Positions 47,286-60,153 are shown, counted from the first letter of the stretch. The stretch is 64,000 nucleotides of DNA from Pontederia crassipes (GCA_030549335.1 CM060196.1:15515501-15579500), one strand, 5' to 3'. Notes: generated by a model from the sequence alone, not told the origin. Made by a program: numbers and translations.

Positions 47286-47882
47286 GCAAAAATTGCGCAG
47301 ACGCGCAATTCGATTCCATTCGACTTTTTTGGCGACGGTCGGCATCCAGAGTCATCATAAATCAAAGGACTAATACTATGTATAAATTAAGACACGCTTC
47401 GAGTCTAAAATCATGATTCTAAGAAAAATCTACCATAGTTCCATACATTTCAAGTTTCTGCCCAAGAAACTATTTATTCTTCTTCTTCCGGCCACTCCCT
47501 CTGTCCAAGCACTCGTTCACCATCGTCTGCGTCCTCTAATTGTCCTCTTGTGTGGGCGGCGACCGTCAGGTGTGTAAGGAATAAAAGGCACACGAAATAG
47601 GGGAAAATATCTAGGGTCAGCTTGTGAAAAATAAAGAGGGTTGATTCATTGGCTTGGCCTCATATTTATAGGGGAAGAATTTGAGAATAATTGGAACTCC
47701 AAGATTTGATTTAATCCCCTCAGATTTTAAAACTTTGTTTCCTATTTATCTTTTCCTCTATTTGGTTTCCATCTTCCTATTTGTTTTAATCATTTCCATC
47801 CTATCATTTTCCTTATATGATTTCAATTTTTTATCTTCTTATCTTTTTTTCTTTGCCGAACTGTCTCGGGCGTTACAAGTAG

Positions 47883-48545
47883 ACTTGTTAATCATCACAT
47901 AAATCATAACGATACTTGTCTTTATATTCATGTTTTGCTTTATTTATTCATACTTCTTAATCTTGAATATGCTTGTTTTACTTATCCATACTTTTAATTT
48001 TGAATTATGCTTAGAAATCAGGTGATTTTTTGTGCCTTTGAATTCTTGGGATAAGTTGAGCAAAACGATATAACCTTGTGCGGGTTAATGAGTGATCAAA
48101 TCATGATCAAGAGAGCGACCCTTATCTTGAGGCACTTGGCATTGATTGGTAACCTATTATCCATTTTCCATCTTCGCTTATTAATCACTTTAAAAACTTG
48201 TGTTCATTATTCTTCATACATTGAATCGATAGGAGGATGAATTAGTGAAAGGTTTCATATCTTGAATTCGGGGATGGATTATGATGGAATCACGTCATCA
48301 ATTCAGTCGTAATAATGATCAATCATGGAGAAACAGATTATATTCAGCTCAAAATCAAGGGGCGATGAGGAACGTAATAAGGAGTCACAGTTCATGAGTC
48401 GGTCGATCGGCTCTATTGAACGGTCGACTGGTCTATAGCTTGATACGGTCGTGACAGCCTAGTAGCACGGACGTGCAGAGGGGATGGCACGTGCATGTCG
48501 GTCAAATGACACGGGCATGCCGGGTCAAATGGCACGGGCGTGCTG
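47883..48545 (-). mobile_element. Old family-A-type LTR, inverted, second part, truncated
   Basis: Continues the LTR begun at 44931: the reverse complement contains 'aagggtcgctctcttg' and 'caaggcac'-type blocks, and two GGTCGACC-like sites at 48398-48432. The sequence then diverges into a short CACGGGCATGCC/CACGGGCGTGC repeat (48505-48545) and the rest of the LTR is missing. Confidence 0.65.
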
Positions 48546-49714
48546 ATGAGGTATGGATATGGAGCAAACAAATATATTACTTTAATTCATATGAAAATTT
48601 CAATGAGATTAAGCATATAAATTTGCTTTAGGAATCAAAATAAAGTGAAAATATTAGAATTTTTTAATAATTGTTTTTCTGAATAAGTATTAAGTGTCCG
48701 TTATTTTTTTTTTTCATTTTTTTCTAAGAAAGAAAAATATTAATTACCAAAGATGCCAAATCTCTCATTATTTAATTAGTCAGTTGATCCAATTCAATTC
48801 CTCACTTTATCTTAATAAAATATTTGTTTAATTTCAACTAATTGATTGAATAATCAATTACTTTGAAAAATGAATTAGTATTTTCTTAACAAAAAAAATG
48901 AAAATGCAATGAACACTTAATAATTATCCAGAATAATTATATATATATATATTATTTCACTCTTCTTATTTTCACTTTATTTTGTATATTTCTAAAACAA
49001 TTTTTTATGACTAATCTTATTTTGGTTTCCATATTAATTAAAATAATATGTTTGTTCAATGATTTAATTTATACTATTAAGAAAATAATCAACAGTATGA
49101 AGAGAGAGGATAGGCAAAGATAATAGTGTGAACTGTGGGATGATTTAATAAGAGGACTTTGGTGAAAATCAATGAAGCTACAAGAGAGAGAATGAAAAAA
49201 AATTGAAATAATATAAAGGATAAATTTGTGAGTTTGAAATGACATTAAGGATTTGACGAGGATTAAGAGCACCGTTACAATTTGTGGACTTGAGAGAAGT
49301 GAAGAGGGGAGGGGCCGACTGCCTCCTCCCTAGTTGGAGCAAAGGATATCTTTCTCTCCTTTTAAATACTTTAAATTATACATATTATTTTTCTTATGGT
49401 CTTAATTCATTTTTTAAAGAAGAATATCGTATTCTCTATCTTTTTGTTTATCAGATGAAAAAAATATGAGACAAATTTAATTTTTTAAATAAAAATATAT
49501 CAAACATCGTGCATATATTTTTTCATTTGACAATTAAAGAAATAAAGGACATTGTGTTTCTTCTTTAAAAGATGGACACCTTCGTTGTGACATTTTTAAT
49601 CCATTTAGAATTTGAGAAAGAAAAGATTGCTAGGTGAGCAAGATGAAAATTTTATATCCCGATCCATGATGTAGAAATGACGATGGAATGCCTACAATTA
49701 ATTGTTACTATTAA

Positions 49715-50012
49715 CACTAGAACAATTTTACAATTTTTTTACGGCCATTAAATTCATCGAAAAATATATTTTCGATGAATTTTTTGACAGAGCGACGTCG
49801 TCGAAAAAAATTCATCGGTGATAATTTTTCAACGATCGCATAAATATCATCAAAAATTCTGATGGGTAATGCCATTGCAAAGACGTCCTTCAAAAATTTC
49901 GATAGGTGACTTCCTCGAAAGTTCTGAAGTAGGGACGCCCTTTGGAACAATGTTTGTCAGTCAGAAGTTCTGACGAGTACGAGTTTAGCCGTCAGAAACT
50001 TTTTAAAATATT
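49715..50012. mobile_element. CACTA-like terminal fragment at the end of each tandem unit
   Basis: Starts CACTAGAACAATTTTAC and continues with subterminal inverted words AAATTCATCGAAAA, TTTTCGATGAATTT and GACGTCGTCGAAAA, as in plant CACTA (EnSpm) elements. Copies at 51938-52235, 54160-54457 and 56388-56684. The paralogous site at about 25480 lacks it, so it is an insertion. No second CACTA end is seen; it was probably truncated. Confidence 0.5.
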
Positions 50013-52235
50013 ATTTCCATCCTATCATTTTCCTTATATGATTTCAATTTTTTATCTTCTTATCTTTTTTTCTTTGCCGAACTGTCTCGGGCGTTACAAG
50101 TAGACTTGTTAATCATCACATAAATCATAACGATACTTGTCTTTATATTCATGTTTTGCTTTATTTATTCATACTTCTTAATCTTGAATATGCTTGTTTT
50201 ACTTATCCATACTTTTAATTTTGAATTATGCTTAGAAATCAGGTGATTTTTTGTGCCTTTGAATTCTTGGGATAAGTTGAGCAAAACGATATAACCTTGT
50301 GCGGGTTAATGAGTGATCAAATCATGATCAAGAGAGCGACCCTTATCTTGAGGCACTTGGCATTGATTGGTAACCTATTATCCATTTTCCATCTTCGCTT
50401 ATTAATCACTTTAAAAACTTGTGTTCATTATTCTTCATACATTGAATCGATAGGAGGATGAATTAGTGAAAGGTTTCATATCTTGAATTCGGGGATGGAT
50501 TATGATGGAATCACGTCATCAATTCAGTCGTAATAATGATCAATCATGGAGAAACAGATTATATTCAGCTCAAAATCAAGGGGCGATGAGGAACGTAATA
50601 AGGAGTCACAGTTCATGAGTCGGTCGATCGGCTCTATTGAACGGTCGACTGGTCTATAGCTTGATACGGTCGTGACAGCCTAGTAGCACGGACGTGCAGA
50701 GGGGATGGCACGTGCATGTCGGTCAAATGACACGGGCATGCCGGGTCAAATGACACGGGCGTGCTGATGAGGTATGGATATGGAGCAAACAAATATATTA
50801 CTTTAATTCATATGAAAATTTCAATGAGATTAAGCATATAAATTTGCTTTAGGAATCAAAATAAAGTGAAAATATTAGAATTTTTTAATAATTGTTTTTC
50901 TGAATAAGTATTAAGTGTCCGTTATTTTTTTTTTTCATTTTTTTCTAAGAAAGAAAAATATTAATTACCAAAGATGCCAAATCTCTCATTATTTAATTAG
51001 TCAGTTGATCCAATTCAATTCCTCACTTTATCTTAATAAAATATTTGTTTAATTTCAACTAATTGATTGAATAATCAATTACTTTGAAAAATGAATTAGT
51101 ATTTTCTTAACAAAAAAAATGAAAATGCAATGAACACTTAATAATTATCCAGAATAATTATATATATATATATATTATTTCACTCTTCTTATTTTCACTT
51201 TATTTTGTATATTTCTAAAACAATTTTTTATGACTAATCTTATTTTGGTTTCCATATTAATTAAAATAATATATTTGTTCAATGATTTAATTTATACTAT
51301 TAAGAAAATAATCAACAGTATGAAGAGAGAGGATAGGCAAAGATAATAGTGTGAACTGTGGGATGATTTAATAAGAGGACTTTGGTGAAAATCAATGAAG
51401 CTACAAGAGAGAGAATGAAAAAAAATTGAAATAATATAAAGGATAAATTTGTGAGTTTGAAATGACATTAAGGATTTGACGAGGATTAAGAGCACCGTTA
51501 CAATTTGTGGACTTGAGAGAAGTGAAGAGGGGAGGGGCCACCTGCCTCCTCCCTAGTTGGAGCAAAGGATATCTTTCTCTCCTTTTAAATACTTTAAATT
51601 ATACATATTATTTTTCTTATGGTCTTAATTCATTTTTTAAAGAAGAATATCGTATTCTCTATCTTTTTGTTTATCAGATGAAAAAAATATGAGACAAATT
51701 TAATTTTTTAAATAAAAATATATCAAACATCGTGCATATATTTTTTCATTTGACAATTAAAGAAATAAAGGACATTGTGTTTCTTCTTTAAAAGATGGAC
51801 ACCTTCGTTGTGACATTTTTAATCCATTTAGAATTTGAGAAAGAAAAGATTGCTAGGTGAGCAAGATGAAAATTTTATATCCCGATCCATGATGTAGAAA
51901 TGACGATGGAATGCCTACAATTAATTGTTACTATTAACACTAGAACAATTTTACAATTTTTTTACGGCCATTAAATTCATCGAAAAATATATTTTCGATG
52001 AATTTTTTGACAGAGCGACGTCGTCGAAAAAAATTCATCGGTGATAATTTTTCAACGATCGCATAAATATCATCAAAAATTCTGATGGGTAATGCCATTG
52101 CAAAGACGTCCTTCAAAAATTTCGATAGGTGACTTCCTCGAAAGTTCTGAAGTAGGGACGCCCTTTGGAACAATGTTTGTCAGTCAGAAGTTCTGACGAG
52201 TACGAGTTTAGCCGTCAGAAACTTTTTAAAATATT
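50013..52235. repeat. Tandem unit 2 (2223 bp)
   Basis: TA run of 17 bases, T run of 11. One private G-to-A near 51271 (AATATATTTG where the others have AATATGTTTG). Confidence 0.95.
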
Positions 52236-54457
52236 ATTTCCATCCTATCATTTTCCTTATATGATTTCAATTTTTTATCTTCTTATCTTTTTTTCTTTGC
52301 CGAACTGTCTCGGGCGTTACAAGTAGACTTGTTAATCATCACATAAATCATAACGATACTTGTCTTTATATTCATGTTTTGCTTTATTTATTCATACTTC
52401 TTAATCTTGAATATGCTTGTTTTACTTATCCATACTTTTAATTTTGAATTATGCTTAGAAATCAGGTGATTTTTTGTGCCTTTGAATTCTTGGGATAAGT
52501 TGAGCAAAACGATATAACCTTGTGCGGGTTAATGAGTGATCAAATCATGATCAAGAGAGCGACCCTTATCTTGAGGCACTTGGCATTGATTGGTAACCTA
52601 TTATCCATTTTCCATCTTCGCTTATTAATCACTTTAAAAACTTGTGTTCATTATTCTTCATACATTGAATCGATAGGAGGATGAATTAGTGAAAGGTTTC
52701 ATATCTTGAATTCGGGGATGGATTATGATGGAATCACGTCATCAATTCAGTCGTAATAATGATCAATCATGGAGAAACAGATTATATTCAGCTCAAAATC
52801 AAGGGGCGATGAGGAACGTAATAAGGAGTCACAGTTCATGAGTCGGTCGATCGGCTCTATTGAACGGTCGACTGGTCTATAGCTTGATACGGTCGTGACA
52901 GCCTAGTAGCACGGACGTGCAGAGGGGATGGCACGTGCATGTCGGTCAAATGACACGGGCATGCCGGGTCAAATGACACGGGCGTGCTGATGAGGTATGG
53001 ATATGGAGCAAACAAATATATTACTTTAATTCATATGAAAATTTCAATGAGATTAAGCATATAAATTTGCTTTAGGAATCAAAATAAAGTGAAAATATTA
53101 GAATTTTTTAATAATTGTTTTTCTGAATAAGTATTAAGTGTCCGTTATTTTTTTTTTCATTTTTTTCTAAGAAAGAAAAATATTAATTACCAAAGATGCC
53201 AAATCTCTCATTATTTAATTAGTCAGTTGATCCAATTCAATTCCTCACTTTATCTTAATAAAATATTTGTTTAATTTCAACTAATTGATTGAATAATCAA
53301 TTACTTTGAAAAATGAATTAGTATTTTCTTAACAAAAAAAATGAAAATGCAATGAACACTTAATAATTATCCAGAATAATTATATATATATATATATTAT
53401 TTCACTCTTCTTATTTTCACTTTATTTTGTATATTTCTAAAACAATTTTTTATGACTAATCTTATTTTGGTTTCCATATTAATTAAAATAATATGTTTGT
53501 TCAATGATTTAATTTATACTATTAAGAAAATAATCAACAGTATGAAGAGAGAGGATAGGCAAAGATAATAGTGTGAACTGTGGGATGATTTAATAAGAGG
53601 ACTTTGGTGAAAATCAATGAAGCTACAAGAGAGAGAATGAAAAAAAATTGAAATAATATAAAGGATAAATTTGTGAGTTTGAAATGACATTAAGGATTTG
53701 ACGAGGATTAAGAGCACCGTTACAATTTGTGGACTTGAGAGAAGTGAAGAGGGGAGGGGCCACCTGCCTCCTCCCTAGTTGGAGCAAAGGATATCTTTCT
53801 CTCCTTTTAAATACTTTAAATTATACATATTATTTTTCTTATGGTCTTAATTCATTTTTTAAAGAAGAATATCGTATTCTCTATCTTTTTGTTTATCAGA
53901 TGAAAAAAATATGAGACAAATTTAATTTTTTAAATAAAAATATATCAAACATCGTGCATATATTTTTTCATTTGACAATTAAAGAAATAAAGGACATTGT
54001 GTTTCTTCTTTAAAAGATGGACACCTTCGTTGTGACATTTTTAATCCATTTAGAATTTGAGAAAGAAAAGATTGCTAGGTGAGCAAGATGAAAATTTTAT
54101 ATCCCGATCCATGATGTAGAAATGACGATGGAATGCCTACAATTAATTGTTACTATTAACACTAGAACAATTTTACAATTTTTTTACGGCCATTAAATTC
54201 ATCGAAAAATATATTTTCGATGAATTTTTTGACAGAGCGACGTCGTCGAAAAAAATTCATCGGTGATAATTTTTCAACGATCGCATAAATATCATCAAAA
54301 ATTCTGATGGGTAATGCCATTGCAAAGACGTCCTTCAAAAATTTCGATAGGTGACTTCCTCGAAAGTTCTGAAGTAGGGACGCCCTTTGGAACAATGTTT
54401 GTCAGTCAGAAGTTCTGACGAGTACGAGTTTAGCCGTCAGAAACTTTTTAAAATATT
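52236..54457. repeat. Tandem unit 3 (2222 bp)
   Basis: TA run of 17 bases, T run of 10, the T run shared with unit 4. Confidence 0.95.
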
Positions 54458-56684
54458 ATTTCCATCCTATCATTTTCCTTATATGATTTCAATTTTTTAT
54501 CTTCTTATCTTTTTTTCTTTGCCGAACTGTCTCGGGCGTTACAAGTAGACTTGTTAATCATCACATAAATCATAACGATACTTGTCTTTATATTCATGTT
54601 TTGCTTTATTTATTCATACTTCTTAATCTTGAATATGCTTGTTTTACTTATCCATACTTTTAATTTTGAATTATGCTTAGAAATCAGGTGATTTTTTGTG
54701 CCTTTGAATTCTTGGGATAAGTTGAGCAAAACGATATAACCTTGTGCGGGTTAATGAGTGATCAAATCATGATCAAGAGAGCGACCCTTATCTTGAGGCA
54801 CTTGGCATTGATTGGTAACCTATTATCCATTTTCCATCTTCGCTTATTAATCACTTTAAAAACTTGTGTTCATTATTCTTCATACATTGAATCGATAGGA
54901 GGATGAATTAGTGAAAGGTTTCATATCTTGAATTCGGGGATGGATTATGATGGAATCACGTCATCAATTCAGTCGTAATAATGATCAATCATGGAGAAAC
55001 AGATTATATTCAGCTCAAAATCAAGGGGCGATGAGGAACGTAATAAGGAGTCACAGTTCATGAGTCGGTCGATCGGCTCTATTGAACGGTCGACTGGTCT
55101 ATAGCTTGATACGGTCGTGACAGCCTAGTAGCACGGACGTGCAGAGGGGATGGCACGTGCATGTCGGTCAAATGACACGGGCATGCCGGGTCAAATGACA
55201 CGGGCGTGCTGATGAGGTATGGATATGGAGCAAACAAATATATTACTTTAATTCATATGAAAATTTCAATGAGATTAAGCATATAAATTTGCTTTAGGAA
55301 TCAAAATAAAGTGAAAATATTAGAATTTTTTAATAATTGTTTTTCTGAATAAGTATTAAGTGTCCGTTATTTTTTTTTTCATTTTTTTCTAAGAAAGAAA
55401 AATATTAATTACCAAAGATGCCAAATCTCTCATTATTTAATTAGTCAGTTGATCCAATTCAATTCCTCACTTTATCTTAATAAAATATTTGTTTAATTTC
55501 AACTAATTGATTGAATAATCAATTACTTTGAAAAATGAATTAGTATTTTCTTAACAAAAAAAATGAAAATGCAATGAACACTTAATAATTATCCAGAATA
55601 ATTATATATATATATATATATATATTATTTCACTCTTCTTATTTTCACTTTATTTTGTATATTTCTAAAACAATTTTTTATGACTAATCTTATTTTGGTT
55701 TCCATATTAATTAAAATAATATGTTTGTTCAATGATTTAATTTATACTATTAAGAAAATAATCAACAGTATGAAGAGAGAGGATAGGCAAAGATAATAGT
55801 GTGAACTGTGGGATGATTTAATAAGAGGACTTTGGTGAAAATCAATGAAGCTACAAGAGAGAGAATGAAAAAAAATTGAAATAATATAAAGGATAAATTT
55901 GTGAGTTTGAAATGACATTAAGGATTTGACGAGGATTAAGAGCACCGTTACAATTTGTGGACTTGAGAGAAGTGAAGAGGGGAGGGGCCACCTGCCTCCT
56001 CCCTAGTTGGAGCAAAGGATATCTTTCTCTCCTTTTAAATACTTTAAATTATACATATTATTTTTCTTATGGTCTTAATTCATTTTTTAAAGAAGAATAT
56101 CGTATTCTCTATCTTTTTGTTTATCAGATGAAAAAAATATGAGACAAATTTAATTTTTTAAATAAAAATATATCAAACATCGTGCATATATTTTTTCATT
56201 TGACAATTAAAGAAATAAAGGACATTGTGTTTCTTCTTTAAAAGATGGACACCTTCGTTGTGACATTTTTAATCCATTTAGAATTTGAGAAAGAAAAGAT
56301 TGCTAGGTGAGCAAGATGAAAATTTTATATCCCGATCCATGATGTAGAAATGACGATGGAATGCCTACAATTAATTGTTACTATTAACACTAGAACAATT
56401 TTACAATTTTTTTACGGCCATTAAATTCATCGAAAAATATATTTTCGATGAATTTTTTGACAGAGCGACGTCGTCGAAAAAAATTCATCGGTGATAATTT
56501 TTCAACGATCGCATAAATATCATCAAAAATTCTGATGGGTAATGCCATTGCAAAGACGTCCTTCAAAAATTTCGATAGGTGACTTCCTCGAAAGTTCTGA
56601 AGTAGGGACGCCCTTTGGAACAATGTTTGTCAGTCAGAAGTTCTGACGAGTACGAGTTTAGCCGTCAGAAACTTTTTAAAATAT
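54458..56684. repeat. Tandem unit 4 (2227 bp)
   Basis: TA run of 23 bases, T run of 10. Its right end (AAAATAT then an A run) marks the original right border of the duplicated segment. Confidence 0.95.
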
Positions 56685-56869
56685 AAAAAAAATATTTATC
56701 TATTGGACCAAGCGCCGAAGATGAGCATGGTACACATCGGCGATGAACAAGGAGGGGCATCACCCTTCGACGATAAGTTCGCCTGCGAGATCGAGGGGCG
56801 ATCTCCCCCTTTTGCTCCGAGCATGTATTTTTTTTTATTTTATTTTAATTTTTTAATATTAGAAGAGAT
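56685..56869. other. Non-coding right flank of the array
   Basis: A GC-richer patch (56705-56820) with nothing recognised. Confidence 0.4.
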
Positions 56870-57056
56870 GAGATAAGGGGTAATTTTGAATTGTCATAAA
56901 TGAAAAAAAATGAAATTAACGAAAAATTTGACAGAAGACGGCGGAAGGATCAAATTATAAAAATCTCAATAGTTTATGGATTAAAAAAATAAATTTATAG
57001 TTTGAAGTTAATTGTGAAAAATTATAATAGTTTAGAAGTAGTTTATGAAAATAATC
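56870..57056. mobile_element. One arm of a Mutator-type MITE, truncated
   Basis: Matches the right arm of the element at 60154-60677 (blocks 'attgtcataaatgaa', 'cagaagacgg', 'tttgaagttaattgtgaaaa', 'gtttatgaaaataatcc'). The left arm is not found. Confidence 0.5.
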
Positions 57057-58313
57057 CTTACATATTTATCCTCAGTGGTGAATTGGTGATGCACTGCTGC
57101 ATGCCATCAAAGTGTGAAAAATTAGACAACTCTATGAGGAGCTGGCAAGTGACAACTCTAGTCTAATTATTCTTTTAATAAGAATATAACGAGGTTTAAA
57201 TTTTTGACATCTACCTCTGATGACATGTTAAATTTGACGTGCTAATCAATTTTTAAAAAAAAACTTAAGTCGCTAGGAAGAGTAATGTATTTTATATTCT
57301 TAACAAAGTGAATATTCATAGTGTAGATCTGTTTATAAGTTCATATTCAAATGTATGCTTAGTATTTCAAATATGAAGCTAATGTACTGCCTACACACGT
57401 AATCAATCACCTTTGAGCAGTGAGAGCCAAACAATCAACAATGTGTCAACTGTCAACCATAAAAGCCCAAACAGTAGCAGGCCATAAAACTAAGTTTGTG
57501 CATACTTTGCAAGCCTACAAATGTAATGTAATGGCCCTAACTTGTATGTCAAATGGCATTCTATTCAATTTCAAAGGTACCTACATATTATATGATAGAG
57601 ACCACTCTTTTGTTTCCTTGCATTATATTTCATAATTGGATCCTCAGAGACAGCGTAGTACTTGACAATAATTCTTCTTTTTTTAAAAAAGTAGGAATAA
57701 TGTAAACATACTTACTGGTTTATTAGGAGAATTTGAGTTCTTGGCTCCTCAAACATAGTCGAGTAGGTGTTCTAATTAAGATTGTTGGTTGATTGAAAGT
57801 ATAACAACGAGCATCTAGAAAATTATTATTCGAGGTGCTGGATATGGTGTAATAATCATGAAGATAATATTTTTTTAATGTGATAAAAAACTTGATTCAA
57901 ATTAAAAGATACCATAACTGATAATGTAATATATAAAATGTTAAATAACCTTATTCACATTTAGAAAAGATAATTGTAATAGATATACTTGTATTAATGC
58001 AACATTACAGCATAATAAATAGATATCCCAGTTTTTATTTCAATGTGAAAATAAGAGCTACATATAATTATACTAATAGAATCTTTGTTTCATATGTAAT
58101 CAAGTTTTTTATTTTGTTTAACTAATAACTTAATTAAACTCAATAGTACAATATGGATGTATAAAAAATTTCAGAATTAATTAGAATTTGTAGTAATTGA
58201 TTAGAAAACATATAAGCATCTTCAAATACGAAAATAAAAATAAATGGTCCCAAATTAACTCAAAATATGAAGCCTGCTCTATACCAAGGTTTGTCGAAAA
58301 TTGACATTCGGAC
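57057..58313. other. AT-rich intergenic stretch
   Basis: A frame of 71 codons at 57420-57635 lacks any family feature. No repeats or RNA genes recognised. Confidence 0.5.
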
Positions 58314-58772
58314 TAAGGGTATTCACATGATTATTCGATCCAACTCGATCATAGCTCAAATCGGGTAAAGTTGAGATTTTTTCAATCCAAGATGATCCAA
58401 CTAGACCAATGATCCAATATTTTTTATTTTTCTAACTTTTTTTACTTCTTATTTAAGTTTAAGACCATATTTAATTTGTTTTTTAAAAGAAATAAGAAAT
58501 ATTTGAAGTGAGAAAATGATATTTATGTATTAGGAAACTTATTTTATGTTTTAAAATCAATATTAAATAACTTTTATATTGAATAAAGATAAAACATATA
58601 AAAATTAAAAAAAAAACAATGATCGAACAATCCGACCATTTGACGCGTACTAGGCGATTAGATTTGGTCCAAAAAAGATCTCGAGCTGACTAAACCTGAT
58701 CAACCAAATTTGATCGAATCAGTCGGATTTATTCATAAGTTTGGTTCAACCCGACAACACTTAGACATCCTT
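58314..58772. mobile_element. Possible hAT-like MITE
   Basis: Ends TAAGGGTATTCACATG and CACTTAGACATCCTT are imperfect inverted repeats; both subterminal regions are rich in GATCCAACTCGATC/TTTGATCGAATC-type words. No matching 8-bp target duplication, so only tentative. Confidence 0.35.
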
Positions 58773-60142
58773 GAATTATGATTCTTATTCTCAATCGAGT
58801 CGTGGGCGATTAACATCTATAACACATTATTTTTTTGTTCAGACTCATCCATTGAATTCTAACAAAATTCACTCAAGGCTATTTACTATTCTCCATCTTG
58901 TGATACAAATTCGCTCTGCCGATCAAATTTTATTACCTAATATATGAGGAAAAAAATAAAATGTGGATCAAAATTGTAATCCACAATTTGTGCAGATTCA
59001 ACTAATTTGTGGGGATCACATCACTAGTCTACACACCTTGAATCAAGTTAGACCGATAGTTTAGTTTCGGTCGATGACGTCTGACGAACTCAACGCCGGA
59101 AATCCAAACGGAAATCCAAACGCTGGTTTCCAACCTCTTGTTTCACAATTTTGGTAGAACAAAGTGGAATCGAAACAGTGTAGCATATAACTTTTTTTTT
59201 ATGTGACAATTTTTTGAAAATTTTTTCTTTCCTTATTTTCTCTCTCACACATTTTTTCACTTAATATAATATATTTATTATAAATTAATTAATTTAATAT
59301 TATTTATTACATTTCCTTTCTCTACTCTCTCTCTCTCTCTTCCATATTAATACTTTTGTTTTTTTACGATAAAAATAATAATACTTATATAATATGATAT
59401 ATGAGACATACATATAAATTTAATTAGTATGCAAAACTAAAAATGCATCAAATATGTAAAGTATTAGAAAAAATATATTAAACAAAATGGAAATAAAAAT
59501 AGTGTAAGTGAAAATAAAGTACTACGGACAAAATAAAAGTTTTTTACAAATAATTTTATATTCTGATTATTTACTAAGTCTTTGTTTCTTTTTTCAATTT
59601 TTTTCAGACCTCATTTATCTTATACTTTACAAAAGTAATTTATATGTATATTACAATATTACATTAAATCAATATGTATCTATTTTATATTATACAATAC
59701 AATATTATTTTTAAGAATTTGGGTGGGATTCAATGAGACATAAAATAAGAAAGAAAATACATAAAAAGGTAATATATTAAATTATTGTAATATTGAATAT
59801 AAATATATATATTTAATTTCAAAATACATAAAGTAAGTTACGTCAAAAAATTTTAAAATTGTTTGGTAATTTATTTCAATTTTTTCTAGTTTTGTTTCAT
59901 AATCGTTTCTAATGTTTTATATATTTAATGCAATTGTATTTTTTTTATATTAATTAAATTTAAATGTATGTATCACATCCCATATTATCTTTTTATCATA
60001 AAAAAATAAAAACACTAATCTCTAGAAGAGAAAGAGTAGATAAAAGAAAACAACTAGAAGATTAATTAATTTTTAAAAAAAGGTGAGTGGAAAGTGGGAA
60101 CTAAAATTGAAAGGACGCAAATGAAGAGGTGGAAGAAGATTA
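58773..60142. other. AT-rich intergenic stretch
   Basis: No gene. Contains a short CT microsatellite (59326-59340) and long A/T runs. Confidence 0.5.
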
Positions 60143-60153
60143 ATTAAAGTAAG

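Larger units (their letters stand above)
45489..47877 (-). mobile_element. Solo LTR, family B/D type, nested in the older LTR
   Basis: 2389 bp, window orientation TGTAACGCCTCC ... CTCGGGCGTTACA, flanked by a perfect 5-bp direct repeat AGTAG (45484-45488, 47878-47882). A TATAAATA-type box lies on the minus strand near 47667-47675. Carries an ACCCGGGCCG-type GC-rich cluster at 46955-47285 like the family B LTRs, and a 21-bp minisatellite at 46384-46494. No internal region. Confidence 0.88.
47792..50012. repeat. Tandem unit 1 (2221 bp)
   Basis: Private bases: G at 48532 and GA at 49317-49318 where units 2-4 have A and AC. TA run of 15 bases and T run of 11. No convincing gene: three short frames (61-77 codons) recur in every unit but show no family features. 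Confidence 0.95.
47792..56684. repeat. Tandem array of four 2.22-kb units
   Basis: Four head-to-tail copies at 47792-50012, 50013-52235, 52236-54457 and 54458-56684. Copies differ by only a handful of substitutions; all length differences come from a TA run and a T run. Junctions read CTTTTTAAAATATT|ATTTCCATCC in all three. Each unit holds the last 86 bases of the solo LTR with its AGTAG, the truncated old LTR, AT-rich spacer, a segment paralogous to 25.3 kb, and a CACTA-like end. Confidence 0.97.

Noticed and set aside
49069-49950. Three short frames (67, 61 and 77 codons) repeated in all four tandem units
   Set aside because: Their repetition only reflects the near-identical units. None has a recognisable domain, start context or codon pattern, and one lies inside the CACTA-like end.
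57420-57635. 71-codon plus-strand frame as a small gene
   Set aside because: No domain, no upstream promoter signal, and its length is within chance expectation for such DNA.
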